Source of the DNA: Pontiellaceae bacterium B12227
Lineage (GTDB): Bacteria; Verrucomicrobiota; Kiritimatiellia; Kiritimatiellales; Pontiellaceae
Assembly: GCA_029432775.1 (NCBI GenBank)
Contig: JAROAZ010000009.1
Coordinates: 62,001 to 126,000, forward strand
Length of the DNA stretch: 64,000 bases
Direction of reading: 5' to 3'
A program made the position numbers and the translations under genes. Of this stretch, positions 58,236-64,000 are shown piece by piece (within the stretch, counting starts at the first letter, position 1; each line of letters opens with the position of its first letter). The notes below the pieces were generated by a model, which did no database searches, was not told the DNA's origin, and saw only the letters and a list, made by a program, of their open reading frames with translations.

Positions 58236-60326
58236 ATGAGCAAACTGACGTTTACTTTAAATGGAAAACCCGCGGAAGCTTCCGCGGGAGAAACGATTCT
58301 CGATGCGGCGAAGGCGGCCGGATTTTTTATTCCGACGTTTTGTCATCGGGAAGATCTAAAGCCGTTCGCTTCCTGCTTTGTCTGTGCGGTGGAGGTGGAA
58401 GGGCGCCGGTCGCTGGTGCCTTCTTGTTCTACCGAAGTGGCCGAGGGCATGGTGGTCAACACCGAGAACGAGCGGGTGAAGGGCGCGCGTAAAACGTGTC
58501 TGGACCTGCTGCTTTCCGACCACGTGGGCGACTGCCTCGGGCCGTGCATGACTTCCTGCCCGGCGGGGATCGATATTCCCGGCTTTGTCAGCCATATCGC
58601 GAAAGGCGAGGATCAGGAGTCGTTGAAACTGATTGTCGACAACATGCCGCTGGCCGGTTGTCTGGGCCGCGTCTGCACGCGCCCCTGCGAAGAAGCCTGC
58701 CGCCGTCAGCTGGTGGAAGAGCCGATCGCCATTTGTCAGCTCAAGCGCTTCGCGGCGGATCAGGCGATTGCCAACGGGGAAGAAGTGGAACCTGCGAAAC
58801 TTCCAGGCATTGGAAAAAAAGTGGCGGTGGTTGGCGCTGGTCCGTCGGGCCTGGCGGCAGCGCATTTCCTGTTGATGTTCGGCATCGACTGTACAGTGTT
58901 CGATGCACATGAAGCGCCGGGCGGCATGATCCGCTACGGAATCCCCAGCTATCGTCTGCCGCGCGATATTATTGATGGTGAAGTGGCGGTGATTGAAAAG
59001 CTGGGCGCAGAATTTAAATATAACACCCGTCTCGGGCAGGACATTACGCTGGAGCAGCTTCGTGAAGAGTATGATGCCGTCTTCCTGGGCCTTGGAGCTC
59101 AGAAGGCTTCGGGCATGCGCACACCGGGCGAAGACCTTCCGGGCGTGGAGAGCGGGATCGAATTTTTAGGCAAGGTGTCGCGCGATGAAACGTTGCCGAT
59201 TGGCAATAACGTGATCGTCGTCGGTGGCGGGAACACAGCGATTGATGCGGCGCGTACGGCGCTGCGGATGGGTGCGGATGAAGTAACCCTGGTTTATCGC
59301 CGCGCCCGGGAGCAGATGCCGGCGTGGGCGGAAGAAATTGATGCGGCGCTCGACGAAGGTGTGAAGCTGCAGACCCTCGCGGCTCCGGTGAAGATTGAGC
59401 AGGCCGGGGATCAACTTGAAATGACGTGTATTCGCATGGAGCTGGGTGAGCCGGATGCATCGGGCCGTCGCCGTCCGATGCCGGTTGAGGGTTCTGAATT
59501 CACCATGACCGTCGATAACATCATTGCGGCCATCGGGCAGAATGTGGATGCAACAATGGCGCCGGGGCTGGAGCTGACTTCGTGGGGATCCATTGACGCG
59601 AACGAGCAGACCGGTCAGACCTCGGTGGAAGACGTTTTCTCCGGGGGCGATTGTGTGACCGGTGCGGACATTGCCGTGAACGCTGTTGCGGCGGGGCGCC
59701 GCGCCGCCTTTGCGATCAACCAGTTCCTGCAAGGTGAAGCGGTGGTCGGCGATCCGAAGGGCTATAACCATTCGATGGGTGCACTGGATGAAGTGCCGGC
59801 GGATGTGCCGGCGGCTTTTGAAAAGAACAACCGTGTTCCCATGCCGCATCTGGATGCCGGTCAGCGCGCAAAAACCTTTGAAGAAGTGGAAACCGGATTT
59901 ACAGAAGAACTGGCCCGGGCGGAGGCGGCCCGCTGTATGGAATGCGGCTGCCGCGATGCCCACGAATGTTCTCTGCGTGATTTTGCCACCCGCTATGATG
60001 CCCGTGCAGACCGATTTGGCGGAGATCGCCGGGAATATCGCCGGGACGACTCGCATGCGGTGCTGGTTTATGAAGAGCATAAGTGTATTCAGTGCGGCAC
60101 GTGTGTGCGTGTTTGCGATGAACTGCTGAAGAGCCCGTGTCTTGGTTTTGCGGGGCGCGGCTTTGAAGCGCGTATTAAACCGGCGCTGGATCGGGCCATG
60201 GTGTTGATTGGCGATGAGGACCTACCTTCGCTCGCCGAATACTGTCCGGTCGGGGCTCTGACGCTAAAAACGGACCCGGTGGCTACGCTGGAGCCGGAAG
60301 CCTTTTTAAACACCAAGGAGGATTAA
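58236..60326 (+). CDS. Fusion of [2Fe-2S] ferredoxin and GltD-like NAD(P)/FAD oxidoreductase
   Basis: A 696-residue protein. Residues 1-80 are a NuoG/HydA-type [2Fe-2S] domain (CHREDLKPFASCFVC, PSCSTE). Residues about 95-180 are the GltD Fe-S domain (CLGPCMTSCPAG, CLGRVCTRPCEEAC). The FAD motif VAVVGAGPSGLAAAH and the NADP motif VIVVGGGNTAIDAARTA follow, and the C-terminus has CGCRDAHEC and CIQCGTCVRVC. It starts 2 bp after the NuoF gene. No H-cluster or formate dehydrogenase subunit is present. With NuoE/F it could move electrons between NADH, NADP and ferredoxin, by analogy with NfnAB; this is inference. Confidence 0.9.
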   Translation: MSKLTFTLNGKPAEASAGETILDAAKAAGFFIPTFCHREDLKPFASCFVCAVEVEGRRSLVPSCSTEVAEGMVVNTENERVKGARKTCLDLLLSDHVGDCLGPCMTSCPAGIDIPGFVSHIAKGEDQESLKLIVDNMPLAGCLGRVCTRPCEEACRRQLVEEPIAICQLKRFAADQAIANGEEVEPAKLPGIGKKVAVVGAGPSGLAAAHFLLMFGIDCTVFDAHEAPGGMIRYGIPSYRLPRDIIDGEVAVIEKLGAEFKYNTRLGQDITLEQLREEYDAVFLGLGAQKASGMRTPGEDLPGVESGIEFLGKVSRDETLPIGNNVIVVGGGNTAIDAARTALRMGADEVTLVYRRAREQMPAWAEEIDAALDEGVKLQTLAAPVKIEQAGDQLEMTCIRMELGEPDASGRRRPMPVEGSEFTMTVDNIIAAIGQNVDATMAPGLELTSWGSIDANEQTGQTSVEDVFSGGDCVTGADIAVNAVAAGRRAAFAINQFLQGEAVVGDPKGYNHSMGALDEVPADVPAAFEKNNRVPMPHLDAGQRAKTFEEVETGFTEELARAEAARCMECGCRDAHECSLRDFATRYDARADRFGGDRREYRRDDSHAVLVYEEHKCIQCGTCVRVCDELLKSPCLGFAGRGFEARIKPALDRAMVLIGDEDLPSLAEYCPVGALTLKTDPVATLEPEAFLNTKED
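58801..58815. repeat. 15-bp dyad copy, intragenic
   Basis: TTCCAGGCATTGGAA in the GltD fusion gene, at the linker before the FAD domain (read LPGIG). Confidence 0.8.
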
Positions 60327-60328
60327 TC

Positions 60329-60784
60329 ATGGAAAAATTTGAATCTGTTGAAGCCGTACTCGATTTTGCTATTGAGCGGGAACAGGAAGCGGTTGACTTT
60401 TATGAAGGGCTTGCGGAGCAGGCCGATAATGCGGCATTGGAAAAAACGCTGACCGCATTTGCGCGCGTTGAGGCCGGTCACAAGCAGAAGCTGATTGTTG
60501 CCAAAACCTACGGAGCGGTGGTGGAGAGTCGGGGAACTGTGGTGGATATGAAAGTGGGCGATTACCTGGTTCCGGTCCAGGCGGGGCCGAATATGACGTT
60601 GCAGGATGCGCTGATCATTGCCATGAAACGGGAAAAAGCCGCCATGGATATGTACACCGATCTTGCTGCAATCGTTGATGATTCCGACCTGAATGCACTG
60701 TTTACCAAGCTGGCCCGTGAAGAGGCCACGCATAAACTTACGTTCGAAACATCTTACGAAGAAAACTTTCTGTCTGAAAACTAA
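60329..60784 (+). CDS. Ferritin-like diiron protein
   Basis: A 151-residue four-helix protein. Two matching halves each carry a Glu-rich helix and an ExxH pair: EREQEAVDFYEGL with VEAGHKQ, and KREKAAMDMYTDL with EEATHK. This is the rubrerythrin/ferritin-like diiron pattern, without a rubredoxin domain. It starts 2 bp after the GltD fusion with AAGGAGG, so it is the last gene of the NuoE-NuoF-GltD operon. It may accept electrons from the complex to reduce peroxide or oxygen. Confidence 0.85.
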   Translation: MEKFESVEAVLDFAIEREQEAVDFYEGLAEQADNAALEKTLTAFARVEAGHKQKLIVAKTYGAVVESRGTVVDMKVGDYLVPVQAGPNMTLQDALIIAMKREKAAMDMYTDLAAIVDDSDLNALFTKLAREEATHKLTFETSYEENFLSEN

Positions 60785-60897
60785 TTGCTGCTGAGCAGTT
60801 TCAGAGGGTCTGAACCCATATTTTACCTCCGGTCATTCAGGGGTTGGCGGGGCGATAAATAGATCTGTAATTCTTTGAACGGAACACCGTTGAAGGT

Positions 60898-60912
60898 TTC
60901 CAATGATTGGAA
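60898..60912. repeat. 15-bp dyad copy, intergenic
   Basis: TTCCAATGATTGGAA upstream of the zinc-ribbon-EIIA promoter. Confidence 0.85.
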
Positions 60913-60928
60913 ATTGTGAGCGAGTGGG

Positions 60929-60957
60929 CTTCCAATTTTCCGAATCACTAGTATAAT
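60929..60957 (+). promoter_or_regulatory. Putative promoter of the zinc-ribbon-EIIA gene
   Basis: A perfect -10 box TATAAT (60952-60957) lies 32 bp before the ATG. A weak -35 (CTTCCA, 60929-60934) is 17 bp upstream. A perfect dyad (60898-60912) lies 16 bp before that. Confidence 0.5.
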
Positions 60958-60989
60958 TTGCTAGGTTTTCAACGAATAAAGGAAATTTT

Positions 60990-61835
60990 ATGACAACAAC
61001 GCATAGTTTGATCAACCAACTGATTCAGCTCCAGGAGCTGGTCGTGGCTAACATGCAGAAAAAAGTTTCGCAGCCGAATGCCCGGCTGGACGAGCTTACC
61101 AAATCAATCAAGTCGCTGAGTGAAGATGTTCCGCAGGATATTAAAGCGCACTTCAACCGGTTGCTGACGAAGCATCCGGAAGCCATCGTTCCGGTGGCGA
61201 ACGAGCTCTGCAGCGGTTGCGGAATGGGACTGACCACGAGCATGGTTCAGGCCGTACACCTTTCGAATGAACTGAACCGCTGCCCGAACTGTGCGCGCTA
61301 TCTTTATTATCCGGAGCAGTTGGTGGAACGCGAGCGTGTGAGCCGTTCTTATGGCGAAGCCAAGAAAACCGGAATCTCCCGTTTCACCTCTCCGGAACTG
61401 ATGATGCTTCCGCTGAAGGGAACGACCGGTGAAGAAGTGCTGGGAGAAATGTGCACTCGTATGCAGGAGGAAGGGTTTGTGGCGGATGGTGCCCATCTGC
61501 TGGATCTTTCGCTGCAGCGTGAAGCCATCATCAGCACGGCGGTGGATAACGGGCTGGCATTTCCGCATGTGCGCGGTGTGGAAGGCGGCGGGCTGTCGAT
61601 GGCCGTCGGTATCAGCAAAAAGGGCGTTAAATTCGGCGGCCCCGGCCGTACGTTAACGCGCATCTTTTTCTTTGTGGTGATTCCCACGGCAACCAGTGCT
61701 TTTTATCTGCGTCTGATTGCCGGTCTTGCCAAAGCATTCAAGGATAAGGATGCCCGCGAAATGCTGCTTCAGTGTAAAACGGAAGAAGAACTATGGAAAG
61801 CAGTCATTAAGACGACCCGGAAAACCTTCAAATAG
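60990..61835 (+). CDS. C4 zinc-ribbon protein fused to a PTS EIIA-type domain
   Basis: A 281-residue protein. Residues 8-60 form a coiled coil. A four-cysteine zinc ribbon follows (C74-x2-C77 and C98-x2-C101). Residues about 135-281 are a fructose-type EIIA domain with His193 in GLAFPHVRG, the phosphorylation site. The EIIA half resembles the one at 30293-31216. No sugar permease of the PTS is in the window. The fusion suggests a regulatory protein whose zinc ribbon binds nucleic acid or a partner under phosphorylation control. This is inference. Confidence 0.82.
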   Translation: MTTTHSLINQLIQLQELVVANMQKKVSQPNARLDELTKSIKSLSEDVPQDIKAHFNRLLTKHPEAIVPVANELCSGCGMGLTTSMVQAVHLSNELNRCPNCARYLYYPEQLVERERVSRSYGEAKKTGISRFTSPELMMLPLKGTTGEEVLGEMCTRMQEEGFVADGAHLLDLSLQREAIISTAVDNGLAFPHVRGVEGGGLSMAVGISKKGVKFGGPGRTLTRIFFFVVIPTATSAFYLRLIAGLAKAFKDKDAREMLLQCKTEEELWKAVIKTTRKTFK

Positions 61836-61856
61836 CCGAAGCTTATCGTGCATTAA

Positions 61857-61882
61857 AAAAGGTCGGCTTCTGCCGGCCTTTT
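61857..61882 (+). terminator. Rho-independent terminator after the zinc-ribbon-EIIA gene
   Basis: AAAAGGTCGGC pairs with GCCGGCCTTTT over a TTCT loop (one G-T pair), followed by ATTTTAT. It lies 22 bp after the stop codon. Confidence 0.85.
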
Positions 61883-61901
61883 ATTTTATATAGTTCCTGA
61901 T

Positions 61902-62939
61902 ATGACGACGATCTACGATCTTGATGCGGTAGAAGAGCTCCGCGTGCGAAATGCGGTGCAGCCGCATCGGCTGAAGCTGTTCCGGAATGCCCTGTTTAAA
62001 AATTCCAATGACTGGAAGTCTGCGCTGGGAACGCTCCCTGAGGCTGCCCGGTCGGATTTTGAAGACGGTCTGAAGTTCCAATGTCTGGAGCTGGCGGAGC
62101 GCCATGATTCGGAGATCGACGGGGCCAGTAAGCTGATTTTTAAGACGCACGATCATCATCTGATTGAAAGTGTCGTGTTGCGCCCGAAGACCGGGCGGAC
62201 CTCCATCTGTATCTCTTCGCAGATTGGTTGCGCGTGCTACTGCTCCTTCTGTGCGACCGGCATGATGGGCTTTACCCGCAACCTGACCATAGCCGAAATT
62301 CTCGATCAGATCACTCAGACCAACCGGATGCTCAAACCGGAAGGGCGCTCTATCCGTAATGTGGTTTTTATGGGGATGGGAGAGCCGCTGTTGAATATGG
62401 AAAATGTTTTCCAGGCGTTGGATTATCTGATGGATCCGCAACTGTATGACCTGACCGGATCGCGCATCACGGTTTCAACCGTTGGAATTCCGCAGGCGAT
62501 GGACCGTTTCACGGAAATGTATCCGGATGTGCACCTGGCGCTGAGCCTGCACTCCGCCCGTCAGGAGGTGCGGCAGCGTTTGATGCCGCAGGCCCGCGTC
62601 TATCCGCTGGAGCAGATTCGGGATACCCTGCTGAAGGCTTCGGCGCACGGCAAAGTGATGATTGAATATCTGATGCTCGCCGGCGTGAATGATCGGGAAG
62701 AGGATTTTCAAGCATTGGAAAAATATTTGAAAGGGATTCCGGTTCATATAAACTTAATCCCGTTCAATGAATATGCAGGCAGTAATCTGCGTGGTACGCC
62801 TTTGTCGGAACGCAAGGCGTTCGGCGAAAAGCTGAAGGTGGCCGGGTTTAATACGACCCTGCGCTATTCGATGGGATCGGATATCGCCGCTGCGTGCGGC
62901 CAGCTGGTACAGCATAAGAAGAAGGAGTCGCTTATATGA
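61902..62939 (+). CDS. rlmN: RlmN-type radical SAM RNA methyltransferase
   Basis: A 345-residue enzyme. The radical SAM cluster motif is C-x3-C-x2-C in GCACYCSFCATG, followed by MGFTRNLTIAEIL, GMGEPLLN and SLHSARQEVR. The second catalytic Cys is in SDIAAACGQL near the C-terminus. It methylates C2 of adenosine in 23S rRNA and some tRNAs. No ribosome-binding site is obvious before the ATG, which lies 19 bp after the terminator stem. The permease gene overlaps its end by 4 bp. Dyad copies occur at 62003 (perfect) and 62074, 62406 and 62706 (one mismatch). Confidence 0.93.
   Translation: MTTIYDLDAVEELRVRNAVQPHRLKLFRNALFKNSNDWKSALGTLPEAARSDFEDGLKFQCLELAERHDSEIDGASKLIFKTHDHHLIESVVLRPKTGRTSICISSQIGCACYCSFCATGMMGFTRNLTIAEILDQITQTNRMLKPEGRSIRNVVFMGMGEPLLNMENVFQALDYLMDPQLYDLTGSRITVSTVGIPQAMDRFTEMYPDVHLALSLHSARQEVRQRLMPQARVYPLEQIRDTLLKASAHGKVMIEYLMLAGVNDREEDFQALEKYLKGIPVHINLIPFNEYAGSNLRGTPLSERKAFGEKLKVAGFNTTLRYSMGSDIAAACGQLVQHKKKESLI
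62003..62017. repeat. 15-bp dyad copy, intragenic
   Basis: TTCCAATGACTGGAA in rlmN, read SNDWK. Confidence 0.8.
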
Positions 62940-64000
62940 AGAAGGGCCTGGGTTTTGTAGATGTCTTTTGCATCGCCTCCGGAGCAATGATCAGCTCGGG
63001 AATTTTTGTGCTTCCGGGATTGGCCTTTTCGCAAATCGGGCCTTCGATGATTCTTTCCTATTTCATTGCCGGCATGCTTGCGCTCGTTGGTGTTTTCAGT
63101 GTGATCGAACTCGCAACGGCCATGCCGAAGGCGGGGGGCGACTACTATTTCCTGACCCGCAGCCTGGGGCCGCTGGTCGGCACGGTTTCCGGTTTGCTCA
63201 GCTGGTTCGCGCTTTCCTTGAAAACGGCGTTTGCCGTTTTTGGCCTGGCTGAAGTGGTTTACCTGCTGAGTGGTGAGCGCGTGCCGCTCTTTGTTACGGC
63301 CGTGCCGGTGACTGTGCTGTTTGCATTGCTTAATATCAAAGGGGCCGAAGCCGCCGCTAAGTTTGAAGTGTTTCTGGTGACGCTGTTGTTCGTTCTACTC
63401 GGGGCCTATTTTGCCATTGGAGCACCGAACATGCATGCCTCGCATTTCCGGCCGTTCATTGCGGAGGGCGGAACCATGAAGTCGATCCTCTCCACGGCCG
63501 GCTTTGTTTTTGTCTCGTTCGGAGGACTGCTGAAAACCGCCACCATTGCCGAAGAGGTACGCAATCCTCGTCGCAATATTCCCGGCGGATTCATTGCCGC
63601 GACCATTGCAATTACCCTGCTTTACACGTTGCTGCTGGTCGTGACGGTCGGCGTCCTGCCCGGGGAGCGGCTGGGCAGTTCGTTTACGCCTATTGCCGAT
63701 GCCGCCCAGTTACTCGCTGGGGGCTGGGGCTTCTGGGCCATCACCTTAGCGGCCATGCTCGCATTCATCACCACCGCCAATGCCGGCATCATGTCGGCCT
63801 CGCGTTATCCGCTCGCGCTGGGCCGCGATAAACTGCTTCCTCCTTTTATGGCCAAGGTAAATAAAAGCGGTGAGCCGGTGGTGGCCATTGTGCTGACCTC
63901 GGCCATCATCCTTGCGTCATTGCTGCTGGATATTGAAAAGCTGGTGAAGGCGGCCTCGGCGGTTGTGATCAGTTCCTACATCCTTTCGGCAGCAGCCGTG
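62936..64000 (+). CDS. APC-family amino acid permease (partial, runs off the window)
   Basis: A 355-codon open frame, cut by the window edge. It starts at ATG 62936, overlapping rlmN (ATGA), with AAGGAG inside the rlmN end. At least nine transmembrane helices are seen. The first has the APC motif IASGAMISSGIFVLPG, and ELATAMPKAGGDYYFL follows. The family moves amino acids or polyamines by proton symport or exchange. The substrate cannot be assigned. Confidence 0.9.
   Translation, partial: MKKGLGFVDVFCIASGAMISSGIFVLPGLAFSQIGPSMILSYFIAGMLALVGVFSVIELATAMPKAGGDYYFLTRSLGPLVGTVSGLLSWFALSLKTAFAVFGLAEVVYLLSGERVPLFVTAVPVTVLFALLNIKGAEAAAKFEVFLVTLLFVLLGAYFAIGAPNMHASHFRPFIAEGGTMKSILSTAGFVFVSFGGLLKTATIAEEVRNPRRNIPGGFIAATIAITLLYTLLLVVTVGVLPGERLGSSFTPIADAAQLLAGGWGFWAITLAAMLAFITTANAGIMSASRYPLALGRDKLLPPFMAKVNKSGEPVVAIVLTSAIILASLLLDIEKLVKAASAVVISSYILSAAAV

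Overview
The window reads as a chromosomal segment of a Gram-negative bacterium from the PVC group, most likely Kiritimatiellota/Lentisphaerota. This is an inference from gene content, not from a marker-gene comparison. The pointers are a DUF1800-DUF1501 pair, Sec- and Tat-exported proteins of unknown family, an autotransporter, a polymorphic beta-helix surface protein, Gfo/Idh-ThuA sugar genes and several GltD-type flavoproteins. No rRNA, tRNA, CRISPR array, insertion sequence or phage block was seen.

Layout. 0-3 kb: DUF1800/DUF1501 export pair, minus strand. 3.2 kb: cold-shock protein. 3.8-12.3 kb: one respiratory operon encoding a GltD-like NAD(P)/FAD/Fe-S oxidoreductase, CcoS, Rieske protein, cytochrome b, a seven-haem cytochrome c, CcoN, CcoO, a one-helix protein and CcoG. 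Together these would link a bc-type complex to a cbb3-type oxidase. 12.4-18.1 kb: unknown secreted proteins and an intergenic region holding a nested cloverleaf-like palindrome. 18.1-21.2 kb: SafE-like membrane protein and CcoI copper ATPase, completing the cbb3 maturation set. 21.4-27.2 kb: two-component system and autotransporter, followed by a short remnant of a second ccoI 3' end, so this block looks inserted. 27.3-29.7 kb: SHD1-like and vWA proteins. 29.9-32.8 kb: small membrane protein, EIIA-CBS protein and ion transporter. 32.9-36.3 kb: clpX, clpP and tig. 36.5-40.3 kb: HTH protein, exported aldo/keto reductase, dacA and mvaD. 40.4-41.0 kb: hicAB. 41.0-43.6 kb: beta-helix protein. 43.6-45.1 kb: mutM and a peroxiredoxin. 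45.2-47.9 kb: ThuA-Gfo/Idh operon with a divergent AraC regulator. 48-50 kb: PLD-like lipoprotein and vapBC. 50.2-55.8 kb: AI-2E permease, nadC, coaX and an MGH1-like glycosidase. 56.0-60.8 kb: NuoE, NuoF, a [2Fe-2S]-GltD fusion and a ferritin-like protein, which looks like a soluble NAD(P)H electron-transfer complex. 61-64 kb: zinc-ribbon-EIIA fusion, rlmN and a truncated APC permease.

The most striking non-gene signal is a 15-bp dyad, TTCCAR-N3-YTGGAA. Twenty-eight copies with perfect outer arms (TTCCA-N5-TGGAA) were found by eye, against roughly 0.06 expected by chance in 64 kb. Copies lie both between genes (13) and inside genes (15). They are missing from three long stretches: the respiratory operon, the putative inserted block, and 40-47 kb.
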